Positions 22,001-31,559 of a stretch of DNA of 64,000 nucleotides are shown one piece after another (the first letter of the stretch is position 1; each line of letters begins with the position of its first letter). The notes under the pieces were generated by a model, which was given only the letters and a program-made list of their open reading frames with translations, did no database searches and was not told where the DNA came from. Both the position numbers and the translations under genes were made by a program. Source of the DNA: Ketogulonicigenium robustum (GTDB taxonomy: Bacteria > Pseudomonadota > Alphaproteobacteria > Rhodobacterales > Rhodobacteraceae); contig NZ_CP019937.1 in NCBI RefSeq assembly GCF_002117445.1, positions 1,547,501 to 1,611,500 of the forward strand, read 5' to 3'.

Positions 22001-22702
22001 CTACTGCCCGAACGCCGCAAACGCCAGTGGGATGACAATTGCCGTCACCACCCCGTTCAACGCCATCCCCAGTCCGGCAAACGCGCCCGACACCGCGCTG
22101 ACCTGCATCGCGCGCGCGGTCGCGATTCCATGCGCTGATACACCCATTGCAAACCCACGTGCGGCGGGGTCACGAATCCCCAGCAGATTCAGCAGCGGCC
22201 CCGCGATCACAGCCCCGACCACACCGGTCGAGATCGCAACCGCGACTGTCAGCGGGGCCAGCGCGCCAATGGCATCGGCCACGCCCACGGCAATACCCGC
22301 CGTGACCGATTTGGGCACCAGCGCCAAGGCCAGCGCCTGATCTGCGCCGAGGCCCCGCGCGATCAGCCAGCCTGCAGTCGCCCCCACCGGCGCGCCCACA
22401 ACCAGCGCCCCAATTACCGGCAGCGCGCGCTCGCGAATCAAATGGCGCGCGCGAAACAGCGACAGCGCAATCGCGACCGTCGCCGGCCCCAGCAGCAGGT
22501 AGATGAGCTGCGCGCCCGACATATAGGTTGCATAATCCGTCCCTGTCGCGACCAGCGTCACCACAACAACCGCGATCGAGATAAGAACCGGGTTCACCAC
22601 CGGATGGTTGCCCGACAAGCGCGCCAGCATCTGCGCCCCCGCAAACACGCCGACGGTCAGCGTCAGCCACAAAATGGGCGAATGAAGCAAATCGGCGATC
22701 AT
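22001..22702 (-). CDS. lrgB: LrgB/CidB-family membrane protein
   Basis: A 233-residue protein with about seven membrane segments; 'VGAPVGATAGWLIARGLG', 'LVPKSVTAGIAVGVAD' and 'GVSAHGIATARAMQ' are LrgB signatures (the family's conserved P-K-S-V-T and S-H-G-x-G-T-A-R-A). LrgAB proteins modulate murein hydrolase activity and in some bacteria carry pyruvate or glycolate. The ATG at 22702 overlaps the lrgA stop by 4 bases, so the two are translationally coupled. Confidence 0.9.
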   Translation of the reverse strand: MIADLLHSPILWLTLTVGVFAGAQMLARLSGNHPVVNPVLISIAVVVVTLVATGTDYATYMSGAQLIYLLLGPATVAIALSLFRARHLIRERALPVIGALVVGAPVGATAGWLIARGLGADQALALALVPKSVTAGIAVGVADAIGALAPLTVAVAISTGVVGAVIAGPLLNLLGIRDPAARGFAMGVSAHGIATARAMQVSAVSGAFAGLGMALNGVVTAIVIPLAFAAFGQ

Positions 22703-23064
22703 GCCCGCCCCCGTTTGGATAGCAGCGCGAAGACGGCCGCTGTGACGGCAATGGTGATCGCGGTCGAACAGACCAGCGCGATCAGCATCGGCCAAATATT
22801 CGCCGACAGCGCTTCGAAATACAGCATGATCCCGACACCGCCGGGCACGAAAAACAGACCCAGCACCGCCAGCAGACCGTCAGCAACCTTCACCGTCTGG
22901 CTTTTCTCTATCGCGGCATTGCCACCTTTGCGCGCCCAAACCAGCAACAACACCAGCAACAACACAATTCCGATCACCGGCGCCGATAGCGGCCAGCCAG
23001 TCACGCGGATCACGACCTCGCCCACCAACTGGCACGCAAGGATGACGAATAAACCCTTCAGCAT
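22699..23064 (-). CDS. lrgA: LrgA/CidA-family membrane protein
   Basis: A 121-residue protein with four membrane helices, containing 'QLVGEVVIRVTGWPLSAPVI' near the N-terminus and 'VLGLFFVPGGVGIMLYFEAL', the latter matching the family's 'L-F-F-v-P-x-g-V-g'. It is holin-like and pairs with LrgB. The ATG at 23064 is preceded by a GGGGGAA site and begins at the family start 'MLKGLFVILA'. The pair sits immediately downstream of mraY, at the point where the dcw cluster is broken in this genome. Confidence 0.88.
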   Translation of the reverse strand: MLKGLFVILACQLVGEVVIRVTGWPLSAPVIGIVLLLVLLLVWARKGGNAAIEKSQTVKVADGLLAVLGLFFVPGGVGIMLYFEALSANIWPMLIALVCSTAITIAVTAAVFALLSKRGRA

Positions 23065-23156
23065 AGGTTCCCCCTTTTCACCGAGGCTCCATGGCACCGC
23101 AGGCCGGGATTTGCAATTTCCACCGCCCCGCGCCGTCGCGACAGATCGGCGCGGGC

Positions 23157-23194
23157 AAACAAAAACGCCGCCTGCGATTATCACAGGCGGCGTT
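23157..23194 (-). terminator. Intrinsic terminator after mraY
   Basis: AACGCCGCCTG (23164-23174) and CAGGCGGCGTT (23184-23194) form a perfect 11-bp stem with a 9-base loop, followed on the minus strand by a run of Ts. It closes the mraZ-mraY transcript 17 bases after the mraY stop. Confidence 0.9.
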
Positions 23195-23211
23195 CAAATG
23201 GTGGCGGCGTC

Positions 23212-24294
23212 TTAGCGCAGTTTCAGCGTCGACAGCCCGATGATGGCCAGCACGAGCGCGATTATCCAGAACCGGATCACGATCTGCGATTCCGACCAGC
23301 CCTTCTTTTCAAAGTGGTGGTGAATCGGCGCCATCAGGAAGATCCGCTTGCCGGTGCGCTTGAAGTACAGCACCTGAATAATCACCGACAGCGCCTCGAC
23401 CACGAACAGGCCGCCCACGACCACCAGCACCAACTCGTGCTTGGTCACAATGGCGATAGCCCCCAGCGCGCCGCCCAGCGCCAAGCTGCCGGTGTCGCCC
23501 ATGAACACAGCCGCAGGCGGTGCATTATACCACAAAAAGCCCAAGCCCGCGCCGACCAGCGCCGCGCAGAACACCACAATCTCGGACGTACCAGGCACGT
23601 AATGCACGTCCAGATAGGTCGAAAAGTCGGCCCGCCCGACGAAATAGGCGATAATCCCGAACGTCGCCGCGGCGATCATTACGGGCATAATGGCCAGCCC
23701 GTCCAAGCCATCGGTCAGGTTCACCGCATTCGCCGCGCCCACAATGGTGATGATCGCGAAGGGGATGAAAAACACACCCAGATTGATCAGCAGCGATTTG
23801 AAGAACGGCACGGCCAGATGGTTAGCCATCAGTTCCGGCTGGTAATAGCTGGCCCAAAAGCCCGCAACACCCGCGATCACAAAGCCCAGCACCAACCGCA
23901 CACGGCCCGAAAGGCCCGCCGTCGTCTGCTTGGTCACTTTGGCATAGTCGTCGACAAACCCAATGCCCGCATAGCCGATCGTCACGAACAGCACGACCCA
24001 GATAAAGGCATTATCCCAGCGCGCCCATAGCAGCGTGGCGACCAGCAGCGCACCGATGATCAGCAACCCGCCCATGGTCGGCGTGCCCGCCTTGGCCAAA
24101 TGGCCCGCAGGGCCATCGGCGCGGATCGGTTGCCCCCGCCCTTGCACACGGCGCAAGTAATTGATCAGCGGTCGCCCAAAGACGAAGCCAATCAGCAGCG
24201 CGGTAAAGAACGCCCCGCCCGCCCGAAAAGTGATATAGCGGAACAGGTTGAACGGCCCGCCGCCATCTGAAAGAGCTGTCAGCCAATAAAGCAT
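23212..24294 (-). CDS. mraY: Phospho-N-acetylmuramoyl-pentapeptide transferase
   Basis: Makes lipid I by transferring phospho-MurNAc-pentapeptide to undecaprenyl phosphate. The 360-residue inner-membrane protein has about ten helices; '[15 protein letters not shown]', 'GFVDDYAKV', '[13 protein letters not shown]', '[15 protein letters not shown]' and '[13 protein letters not shown]' are the family's catalytic loops. It is the last gene of this half of the dcw cluster and is followed directly by a terminator instead of murD. Confidence 0.98.
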   Translation of the reverse strand: MLYWLTALSDGGGPFNLFRYITFRAGGAFFTALLIGFVFGRPLINYLRRVQGRGQPIRADGPAGHLAKAGTPTMGGLLIIGALLVATLLWARWDNAFIWVVLFVTIGYAGIGFVDDYAKVTKQTTAGLSGRVRLVLGFVIAGVAGFWASYYQPELMANHLAVPFFKSLLINLGVFFIPFAIITIVGAANAVNLTDGLDGLAIMPVMIAAATFGIIAYFVGRADFSTYLDVHYVPGTSEIVVFCAALVGAGLGFLWYNAPPAAVFMGDTGSLALGGALGAIAIVTKHELVLVVVGGLFVVEALSVIIQVLYFKRTGKRIFLMAPIHHHFEKKGWSESQIVIRFWIIALVLAIIGLSTLKLR

Positions 24295-24302
24295 GTCTTA
24301 TC

Positions 24303-25736
24303 CTATTCCACAGTCTCGGCCTTGCAGCCCAACTTGCGCAGCGCGTCGACGATGATCGAAACGCGACTGCCCTTTGATCCTTTGATCAGCACCACATCCC
24401 CCGCATCCGCAATGCGGTTCAGGTGCGGCAGAACGTCCTCGGGGGCGGCGAACCAATAGGCGTCCTCGGGGGGCAGCGCCGCGTGCAGCGCCTTCATGCG
24501 CGGCCCAACGCAAATCACCACATCGGCCTTTTGCAGCGCGGCATTGTCGGCCAGCGCGGCATGCAGCGCCATCTCCTCCGGCCCCAGTTCCAACATATCG
24601 CCCAGCACGGCAACGCGCCGGCCGCGCATCATCCGCCCCACGCCATCGACAGGCTCCGACAGGGCCAGCACGTCCAGCGCTGCCGCCATCGATGTGGGGT
24701 TCGCGTTATACGCATCGTCGATGAGTTCAAAACTGCGCCCCTCGCGCAGCGCATCCAGCGCGATCACCTGCCGCATGCCGCGGCCTGCGGGGGGCGTCCA
24801 ATCGCCCAAGGCCACCAGCGCCCGCGCGCGGTCCACACCCACGGCGCTGACGGCGGCCAGAACCGCCAAAGCATTCACCGCAAAATGCCGCCCCGCGCTG
24901 TTGACCTTCAGATGGAAGGGCGTGCGCCACGCGCGCCCCGTGCCGACGGTCACGCCGCCACGCACGCGCACGTCCAGCAGGCGATGGTGATCCGCGCCCT
25001 GTTCGCCAAAGGTCACCACGCGCGCGCCCCGCGCCTTCGCGGCGGCAACCAAAATAGGTGTCACGGCCAGATCGCCGTTCACAACGGCAGTGCCCTTGGG
25101 CAGCAGGCCTTCAAAAATGGCCGCCTTTTCGTGGGCGATCCCCTCAAGGCTGCCGAATGCTTCAAAATGCGCAGCGGCAACCGTGGTGATGACGCCGACA
25201 TGCGGCTGCACCATGCGCGACAACGGGCCGATCTCGCCGGGGTGGCTCATCCCCAGCTCGAACACACCAAATTCGGTATCAGCCGGCATGCGGGCCAAAG
25301 TCAGCGGCACGCCCCAGTGGTTATTGTAGCTGGCTTCCGATGCATGCGTGCGCCCGAAATGCGCCAGGACGGTGCGCAGCATGTCCTTGGTCGATGTTTT
25401 CCCGACCGATCCCGTCACCGCGATCACCTTGGCCTTGGTGCGCGCACGCGCCGCGCGGCCCATCGCCTCGAGGGCGGCCAGCACGTCATCGACGATCAGC
25501 AGCGGCGCATCATTTGCAACACCGGCGGGAATACGTGCGACCAGCGCACCCGCAGCCCCCTTTTCCAACGCGGCTTGAACAAAATCATGCCCATCGCGGC
25601 TGGCGGCCAGTGCCACGAACAGATCACCCGGTTGCAGCGTGCGCGTGTCGATTGAAATCCCATCGACAGCAAAATCGCGCAGCAGCCGCCCGCCCGTTGC
25701 GGCGGCAGCCTCGTGCCCCGTCCAAAGTGCCGTCAT
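24303..25736 (-). CDS. murF: UDP-MurNAc-tripeptide--D-Ala-D-Ala ligase
   Basis: ATP-dependent addition of D-Ala-D-Ala to UDP-MurNAc-tripeptide in the cytoplasm. The 477 residues show the Mur ligase plan: N-terminal substrate domain ('GISIDTRTLQPGDLFVAL'), ATP loop 'VIAVTGSVGKTSTKDML', 'ASYNNHWGVPLTLA' (MurF-specific NNxxGVPL) and 'DDAYNANPTSM'. It overlaps the end of murE by 4 bases and lies 8 bases before mraY. Confidence 0.97.
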   Translation of the reverse strand: MTALWTGHEAAAATGGRLLRDFAVDGISIDTRTLQPGDLFVALAASRDGHDFVQAALEKGAAGALVARIPAGVANDAPLLIVDDVLAALEAMGRAARARTKAKVIAVTGSVGKTSTKDMLRTVLAHFGRTHASEASYNNHWGVPLTLARMPADTEFGVFELGMSHPGEIGPLSRMVQPHVGVITTVAAAHFEAFGSLEGIAHEKAAIFEGLLPKGTAVVNGDLAVTPILVAAAKARGARVVTFGEQGADHHRLLDVRVRGGVTVGTGRAWRTPFHLKVNSAGRHFAVNALAVLAAVSAVGVDRARALVALGDWTPPAGRGMRQVIALDALREGRSFELIDDAYNANPTSMAAALDVLALSEPVDGVGRMMRGRRVAVLGDMLELGPEEMALHAALADNAALQKADVVICVGPRMKALHAALPPEDAYWFAAPEDVLPHLNRIADAGDVVLIKGSKGSRVSIIVDALRKLGCKAETVE

Positions 25737-27247
25737 ATCAATCCCTCGAGGGCAGCGACCGCAATGCTGGCCTGTTCGACATCGTCGAACGGCAGCACGT
25801 CCTGCCCCACAATCTGGCCGCTTTCGTGGCCCTTGCCGCAGATAATCAAGGCATCGCCCGCCTGCAGCGCATCGACGCCGCGCAAGATCGCCTCGGCACG
25901 ATCGCCGATCTCGACGGTGTAGGCGCTGCCGCCTGCAGCGATCGCCCCCTCCATCACAGCGGCGCGGATGCTCGCCGGGTCTTCGGTGCGGGGGTTGTCG
26001 TCGGTGACAATCACCATATCGGCCAACTGCGCCGCAGCGGCCCCCATCAGGGGGCGCTTGGTGCGGTCGCGGTCGCCGCCCGCGCCGACGATGGCGATAA
26101 TGCGGCCCATCACATGCGGGCGAATGGCCTGCAGCACGGTCGAGACAGCGTCGGGCGTATGGGCGAAATCGACGAACACAGACGCGCCATTGGCCCGCCG
26201 CGCGGCCAGCTGCATCCGCCCGCGAACGGTGGTCAGGTAGGGCAGTGCCGCAAAAACATCTTCCTCGTCCTCGCCGGATGCGATCACAAGGCCAGCGGCC
26301 AGCAGCACGTTGTCGGCCTGAAAGCCACCAATCAGATCAAGGCGTTGCTGATAAATCGTGCCCTGCCAGCTAAAACGGATGTCCTGCCCCGTGGCATCGA
26401 ACCGCTGCCCCAGCAATTGCAGGCGTGCACCCATCGTGTGCCCCACGCCGATCACTTCCTGCCCGCGCTGCTCGGCGGTACCCGCCAGCTCTGCCCCTTT
26501 GGGGTCGTCAATGTTAATCACCGCGACGCCATCTTCCGGCAGCAACCGCGTGAAGAGCCCGGCCTTGGCCTCGAAATAGGCGTCGAACGTCTTGTGATAG
26601 TCTAGGTGGTCTTGGCTGAAGTTGGTGAACCCCGCCGCTGCCAGCATCACCCCTTCAAGGCGGCGTTGCTCGATCCCGTGGGACGATGCCTCCATCGCGA
26701 CATGGGTGACCCCATCGGCAGCCGCAGCGGCCAGCACATGCTGCAGTGTCAGCGCATCGGGAGTGGTGTGTTTCAAGGGGTAATGCCAGTCGCCATCGAC
26801 ACCTGTGGTGCCGATGTTGATTGCATGATGCCCCAGCCGCTGCCAGATCTGGCGGGCAAAGCTGGTGACCGATGTCTTGCCGTTCGTGCCGGTGACAGCC
26901 ACAACCATCGGCGGCTGCGGGCCAAACCACAGCGCGGCTGCGCCAGCCAGCGCGGCGCGGGCATCTTTGGTGACCACCAGCGTCACATTTTGCCCCGCCA
27001 GCGTGTCGCCGATCAGCGCTGCGCCTTCGGGGTCGGTCAGAATCGCCGTCGCGCCCAAGGTGACGGCGCGTTCGGCATAGCTTGCGCCGTGTGCTGCCGT
27101 CCCCGGCAAGGCAGCAAACAGCATGCCTTGGCGCAGTTGACGGCTGTCAATTGCAATGCCACTGACCCGCAGCGCCGCACCTTGCGGCCCCGCGGCCCCA
27201 TGCAATCCCAACTCGGCCAGCGATTTCGTGTTTTGCACTTCTGCCAT
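25733..27247 (-). CDS. murE: UDP-MurNAc-L-Ala-D-Glu--meso-diaminopimelate ligase
   Basis: Adds the third stem-peptide residue. The 504-residue protein has 'GIAIDSRQLRQGMLFAAL', the ATP loop 'VVAVTGTNGKTSVTSFA', 'TTGVDGDW' and the specificity motif 'DDNPRTEDP'; DNPR indicates meso-diaminopimelate rather than lysine. It is placed between ftsI (25-base gap) and murF (4-base overlap). Confidence 0.97.
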   Translation of the reverse strand: MAEVQNTKSLAELGLHGAAGPQGAALRVSGIAIDSRQLRQGMLFAALPGTAAHGASYAERAVTLGATAILTDPEGAALIGDTLAGQNVTLVVTKDARAALAGAAALWFGPQPPMVVAVTGTNGKTSVTSFARQIWQRLGHHAINIGTTGVDGDWHYPLKHTTPDALTLQHVLAAAAADGVTHVAMEASSHGIEQRRLEGVMLAAAGFTNFSQDHLDYHKTFDAYFEAKAGLFTRLLPEDGVAVINIDDPKGAELAGTAEQRGQEVIGVGHTMGARLQLLGQRFDATGQDIRFSWQGTIYQQRLDLIGGFQADNVLLAAGLVIASGEDEEDVFAALPYLTTVRGRMQLAARRANGASVFVDFAHTPDAVSTVLQAIRPHVMGRIIAIVGAGGDRDRTKRPLMGAAAAQLADMVIVTDDNPRTEDPASIRAAVMEGAIAAGGSAYTVEIGDRAEAILRGVDALQAGDALIICGKGHESGQIVGQDVLPFDDVEQASIAVAALEGLI

Positions 27248-27272
27248 TGGCCGTCACCCCGCGCCTTTTGCG

Positions 27273-29054
27273 TTAATGCACGCCTGATACATCAGAGGAG
27301 CCGGTAACCTCAACATTCGGCCGCACGCCCAGCAGCGGTGCGACGCGACGAATAATCTCGGCGGTGACGGGAACGGTCGTCCACCCCGCCGTGCGCCGCG
27401 TTTGGCCTGCGACGAATTCCGACGGCTCGTCCATGGTGATAACAAAAACATACTGCGGGTCTTCCATCGGGAAAGCGCCCGCAAAGGTGGCAATCACCTT
27501 GTCATCATAATAGCCGCCCGTTGGCTTTGGCTTGTCGGCCGAGCCCGTCTTGCCGCCAATCGCATAGCCCGGAATATTCGCGAACGACGCCGTGCCGTGC
27601 GTCACGACCGAACGCAGCATTTCTCGCGCGTCTTCCGAGACCGATTGGCTGACGATCTGTTCGCCCAGCGGGTGATCTTCGGTGTGCACCAGCGTTGGGC
27701 GCACCAAATGCCCGCCGTTCAGCAAGGTCGAATAGCCCGCCGCCAAGTGCACGGGCGACGACGAAAAGCCGTGCCCGTAAGACGCAGTAATCGATGTCAG
27801 CTCGCCCCACGTGCGGGGCAGCAGCGGGACGCCAGTGGCGGCCTCGCTCAGCTCCAGCCCCGTCGGGGTCAGAAAGCCCAGCTCGCCCAGAAAGTCACGC
27901 TGGCGCTGCGGGCCGATCAGCATCGCAAGGCGCGCCGAGCCCACGTTTGAGGACTTTTCAATAATCTGGTGGACCGAATTCTGCGCGCCGTAGTTGCCGA
28001 AGTCGCTGATGCGGAAGCGACCCACAACCAGCGGGCTGCGGGTATCCAGCACGGTGTCTTGGTTCACCAAGCCCAGATCAATCGCCTGCGCGGCGGCGAA
28101 AATCTTGAATACCGACCCAAGTTCGTAAACGCCCTGCACCGCACGGTTAAATAGCGGGCTGTCGGACTGGTCGCCCTCGGTCAGCACGCGGGGGCGGTCG
28201 TTCGGGTCGAAATCGGGCAAGGACGCCATGGCGATAATCTCGCCGGTGTGGATATCCATGATGATGCCCGCCGCGCCCTTGGCGTTCATCATGGTGATGC
28301 CGCCCTGCAGCACCTGTTCAACCGCCGCCTGCACGGTCAGATCGATGGAAAGCTGCAACGGCTCGGCCAGGTGGGCGGGGTCGCGCAGGCGTTCGTCAAA
28401 GAATCGCTCGACCCCCGCCACGCCGATCACCTCGGCCGAGGAGACATCCTCGTTCCCAAAGCCAGCGCCGCCCATCACATGCGCGGCAATTGGGCCGTTT
28501 GGGTAAAGGCGTGCCTCGCGGGCGCCGAACAGGATGCCGGGGTCGCCGATGTCATGCACCGCCTGCCGCTGCTCGGGCGAAATCTGCCGGCGGATCCACA
28601 AAAAGCGGCGGTCCGAGGTGAAGTCGTGAAGCATCCGCTCCTCGTTCAGCTCGGGGAATATCTGCGCAAGTTCGCGCGCGGCGCGTTCGGGGTCGACCAG
28701 TTGCTGCGGGTGCACATAGACCGACGCGGTCTCGATATTCGTCGCCAACAGGCGGCCATTACGGTCGACAATATCCGCGCGCTGGCTGGTAATGCTGGCG
28801 ACCAACCCCGCCGAGGTGCGCGGCTCGCTCGGCTCGGTCGAGGCCAGCAGCGCCATCCGCCCACCGACCATGAAAAACCCCAGCGCGAACGCCGCGCCCA
28901 GCAGCAGCAAGCGGCGCTCGGCGCGCTGGCGACCGTAATCGCGCTCTTCCTCTTGGCGCAGGCGCATGTTTTCGCGCTGGATCGCATCGGTGCTTTCGCC
29001 GCTTTCGCGGGCCTGCAAAATACGCGCCAAAGGGCGAAGCGGTTTGCGGATCAT
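27273..29054 (-). CDS. ftsI: Division-specific peptidoglycan transpeptidase PBP3
   Basis: Septal D,D-transpeptidase of the divisome. The 593 residues start with a basic cytoplasmic tail and one membrane helix ('LLLLGAAFALGFFMVGGRMA'), then a pedestal domain and a transpeptidase domain with the active-site serine in 'YELGSVFKIF' (SxxK), 'EKSSNVGSA' (SxN) and 'GGKTGSADK' (KTG). The start overlaps the ftsL stop by 4 bases, giving coupled synthesis of two interacting divisome proteins. Confidence 0.97.
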   Translation of the reverse strand: MIRKPLRPLARILQARESGESTDAIQRENMRLRQEEERDYGRQRAERRLLLLGAAFALGFFMVGGRMALLASTEPSEPRTSAGLVASITSQRADIVDRNGRLLATNIETASVYVHPQQLVDPERAARELAQIFPELNEERMLHDFTSDRRFLWIRRQISPEQRQAVHDIGDPGILFGAREARLYPNGPIAAHVMGGAGFGNEDVSSAEVIGVAGVERFFDERLRDPAHLAEPLQLSIDLTVQAAVEQVLQGGITMMNAKGAAGIIMDIHTGEIIAMASLPDFDPNDRPRVLTEGDQSDSPLFNRAVQGVYELGSVFKIFAAAQAIDLGLVNQDTVLDTRSPLVVGRFRISDFGNYGAQNSVHQIIEKSSNVGSARLAMLIGPQRQRDFLGELGFLTPTGLELSEAATGVPLLPRTWGELTSITASYGHGFSSSPVHLAAGYSTLLNGGHLVRPTLVHTEDHPLGEQIVSQSVSEDAREMLRSVVTHGTASFANIPGYAIGGKTGSADKPKPTGGYYDDKVIATFAGAFPMEDPQYVFVITMDEPSEFVAGQTRRTAGWTTVPVTAEIIRRVAPLLGVRPNVEVTGSSDVSGVH

Positions 29055-29419
29055 GGCAGAGCGGCCTCCTGCGGGGGGAAGTCTTGCGGCACGATGTCAA
29101 ACCCGCGGGGGTCGACGGGTTGGGCGGTTTCGGCCTGCGCAAAGGGAATCGCGTCAATACGGCTGTAGGTTTCGCCCATCATAGGCAGCAGGCCCAATTC
29201 GCTGAAGTTCAGCGCCACCAGTTCGCTGAGGCGGTCGGGGCGGTTCAGATAGGCCCATTCCGCGCGCAGCATGGCGTTACGGGCATGCGTGGTGGCGATC
29301 TGGTTCCGCAGGCTGTTCAACTGTCGCTGTGCGGCCTGCGTCTGGTAATTCTCGCGGTAGGCCCAAAAGGCCAAACCCATCACAAGCGCCGCAACAAGGA
29401 TGTGCAGCAGCGCTTTCAT
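29051..29419 (-). CDS. ftsL: Cell division protein FtsL
   Basis: A 122-residue bitopic membrane protein: an N-terminal helix ('[20 protein letters not shown]'), a heptad-like coiled coil ('[20 protein letters not shown]') and the '[20 protein letters not shown]' motif common to alphaproteobacterial FtsL. It acts in the FtsQLB complex that activates FtsWI. Recognition depends partly on its position between rsmH and ftsI. Confidence 0.9.
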   Translation of the reverse strand: MKALLHILVAALVMGLAFWAYRENYQTQAAQRQLNSLRNQIATTHARNAMLRAEWAYLNRPDRLSELVALNFSELGLLPMMGETYSRIDAIPFAQAETAQPVDPRGFDIVPQDFPPQEAALP

Positions 29420-30423
29420 CTGCGGCCCCCGCGCCCCTTGGCGGGCTGCAGGCTGGGCATGCCGATTTCTGCCGGATCAAGCGTGCCCGCTGGCGCATCC
29501 GTTCGCCGCGCCACCCGCAACAGGGCCGAGCGCGCGCGGGGATTGGCGGCAACTTCTTCATCGTCAGGCTGAATGGCTTTGCGCGTAACCAGCGTGAAGG
29601 CGGGGGCCTCGCCCTGCACTTCGGGTGCGTAACGGCTGCCGCCGCCTGTCGCGCCTGCGCGCAGTTGCATAAAACGCTTGACCATGCGGTCTTCGACCGA
29701 ATGGAAGGTGACCACGGCCAGATGGCCCCCCGGCTTCAGAATAGATTCTGCGGCGGCCAGACCGTCGTAAAGCTGGCGGTATTCATCATTCACCGCGATC
29801 CGCAATGCCTGAAAACTGCGCGTCGCCGGATGGCTTTGCCCGGGCTTTTGGCGCGGCAGGCAGCCGGCGATAATCGTCGCCAATTCCAGCGTCCGCTCGA
29901 TGGGGCGGGCCTGCACGATCGCGCGGGCGATCCGGCGCGAGGCGCGCTCCTCGCCGTAAAGATAGAGGATGTTGGCCAGCGCCTCTTCGTCGGCGGTGTT
30001 CACCAGATCGGCGGCGGTCGGGCCGGTATCGCCCATACGCATGTCCAGCGGGCCGTCTTTTTGGAAGGAAAACCCACGCTCGGCTTGGTCGATCTGCATC
30101 GAGGATACGCCCAGATCCAGCACCACGCCGTCGACCTGTTCGCCCACAATCTTATCCATCTGGGAGAAGGTGCCAAGGCGCAGATCAACGCGGTCACCCA
30201 TCGACGCGCGCCAGTCGGCAGACAGCGGAAACACGGTCGGATCGCGGTCGATGCCGATCACGCGCGTGGCACCTGCGGCCAGCAAATCGCGCGCATAGCC
30301 CCCTGCCCCGAACGTGCCATCAACCCAAACGCCCTGAACGGGCTGCACTGCGCGCACCAACGGCTTGATCAGAACAGAGACATGCGGGCTGGCGCTGGCG
30401 TTATTTTGCACCGGATCAGCCAT
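29416..30423 (-). CDS. rsmH: 16S rRNA (cytosine(1402)-N4)-methyltransferase
   Basis: SAM-dependent methylation of C1402 in 16S rRNA (formerly mraW). The 335 residues open with '[13 protein letters not shown]' and the SAM-binding '[16 protein letters not shown]', then '[20 protein letters not shown]', 'GPLDMRMG' and '[18 protein letters not shown]'. It starts 3 bases after mraZ and overlaps ftsL by 4 bases. Confidence 0.97.
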   Translation of the reverse strand: MADPVQNNASASPHVSVLIKPLVRAVQPVQGVWVDGTFGAGGYARDLLAAGATRVIGIDRDPTVFPLSADWRASMGDRVDLRLGTFSQMDKIVGEQVDGVVLDLGVSSMQIDQAERGFSFQKDGPLDMRMGDTGPTAADLVNTADEEALANILYLYGEERASRRIARAIVQARPIERTLELATIIAGCLPRQKPGQSHPATRSFQALRIAVNDEYRQLYDGLAAAESILKPGGHLAVVTFHSVEDRMVKRFMQLRAGATGGGSRYAPEVQGEAPAFTLVTRKAIQPDDEEVAANPRARSALLRVARRTDAPAGTLDPAEIGMPSLQPAKGRGGRR

Positions 30424-30426
30424 ACG

Positions 30427-30918
30427 TTACCCCTGCAACAGTGACAGCGGGTCGAAATCCTCGCCCTGCGCCGCCAAGAAGGCCTCGACCTCGGCCGCGA
30501 TGGTGTTGGCGAAGGTCTGGTTTTCCCAGATCTCGAAATGGTCGCCCGCGCCGGTAAAACGCACCTCGCCCTCGGCGATGCCCAGCTTTGCACGCTGGTC
30601 GGCCGGCATCACCACGCGGCCATCCTTGTCGACATCCAGGCGCACCGACTGCCCCAAGATCAGCCGCGACGCGATGCGGCGCTGCGGCGCGCCCTGTGGC
30701 ATGGCCTGAATGCCCTGCGCGATCTGACGAAACGCGGCAACGGTGTAGACATGCAGGCAGTTTTTCAGGTGTTCGCCGTAAAGCAGGTAAAGGCCGGGGT
30801 TTGCCCCCGGGGCCCAATCGGGATCATGCCCTTCCAGCACACGACGAAAATCGGCGGGAATGGACATGCGCCCCTTCCCGTCGATCTTCTGTACATATTC
30901 GCCGGTAAAGCTGACCAA
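30427..30918 (-). CDS. mraZ: Division/cell-wall cluster transcriptional regulator MraZ
   Basis: First gene of the dcw cluster; MraZ is a ring-forming AbrB-like DNA-binding protein that represses its own operon in E. coli. Two AbrB-like repeats are visible: 'VQKIDGKGRMSIPADFRRVL' and 'VRLDVDKDGRVVMPADQR'. No ATG or GTG lies near the family start. The TTG at 30918, with GGAAGG about 7 bases upstream, gives 163 residues beginning just before 'SFTGEYVQKIDGKGR'. The upstream-open frame has no family similarity. A TTG start would keep expression low. Confidence 0.9.
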   Translation of the reverse strand: MVSFTGEYVQKIDGKGRMSIPADFRRVLEGHDPDWAPGANPGLYLLYGEHLKNCLHVYTVAAFRQIAQGIQAMPQGAPQRRIASRLILGQSVRLDVDKDGRVVMPADQRAKLGIAEGEVRFTGAGDHFEIWENQTFANTIAAEVEAFLAAQGEDFDPLSLLQG

Positions 30919-30976
30919 GGCCGCGCCTTCCCTTTTCTGTCCCTCGCCGGGCCTTGTGGCCCTTTGGCAATTATTT

Positions 30977-31025
30977 GGGCCATGCGGCCCGCTATTTTTG
31001 TCAACCAGGCCAAGCTGCCTTGGCC
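30977..31025 (-). promoter_or_regulatory. Candidate mraZ promoter with two GGCC palindromes
   Basis: On the minus strand a perfect -35 hexamer TTGACA (31004-30999) is flanked by GGCCAAG-N4-CTTGGCC (31008-31025) upstream and GGGCC-N4-GGCCC (30977-30990) downstream. A good -10 at 17 bp is missing; an AATAAT lies slightly further. The block is about 80 bases before the mraZ start and just after the terminator at 31030-31065, so it would allow dcw transcription independent of the leader. Confidence 0.4.
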
Positions 31026-31029
31026 CAAT

Positions 31030-31065
31030 AAAAAACGGATCGCACCGCTGCCACAGCACGACCCG
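31030..31065 (-). terminator. Intrinsic terminator upstream of mraZ (possible end of a leader sRNA)
   Basis: On the minus strand CGGGTCG (31065-31059) pairs with CGATCCG (31042-31036) with one G-T pair, enclosing an inner GCTG/CAGC stem (31047-31057), and six Ts follow directly. No gene precedes it on this strand within 690 bases, so it should end a short non-coding transcript that begins in the mrp-mraZ gap. Confidence 0.65.
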
Positions 31066-31559
31066 CCGATCACGTTCCCTTTCGGGTGTCTGGCTGCACG
31101 CATCCTTCTGGGGATCACTGCTCGTTGCGTGCGCCGGATCTGTTTTTACGTCCGACTTTTCGTCGTTTTGCCGTCCGGGGCAGTTGACCCACCCTCATCT
31201 GACGGAAGTGATCGAAGCGCCTGGTGAAACCTGCCTCGTAGCGCCGGATATTTTTGCGTCTTCCGGTCGCTGCTAAATCTCACGGCCACTTGCGTGAACT
31301 GCTCGATCCTTCCTTGAGACTGGAGATAGCATTGGGAATTCATGGAACGCAATGGGTTTTGCTGGGCAATCGGCGGAGGAGTGTCGATTCACCCTTGCCC
31401 TTGCAACCGAGGCTGTGGAATCGCAGCGCCGAATCTGGCCGCATTAGGTGTCATCTGACAGAATCGCTACCACATATAGTTAGTGGTGCAAAAATGGCGC
31501 ATGATTAAAGTTCGTGATGTTTTTTGCATCTGCAATCGCAAGGCGATTCGCGCAAACGT

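Noticed and set aside
31146-31352. 68-codon minus-strand open frame in the mrp-mraZ gap
   Set aside because: No ribosome site of note, no similarity and ordinary non-coding composition; kept only as part of the gap description.
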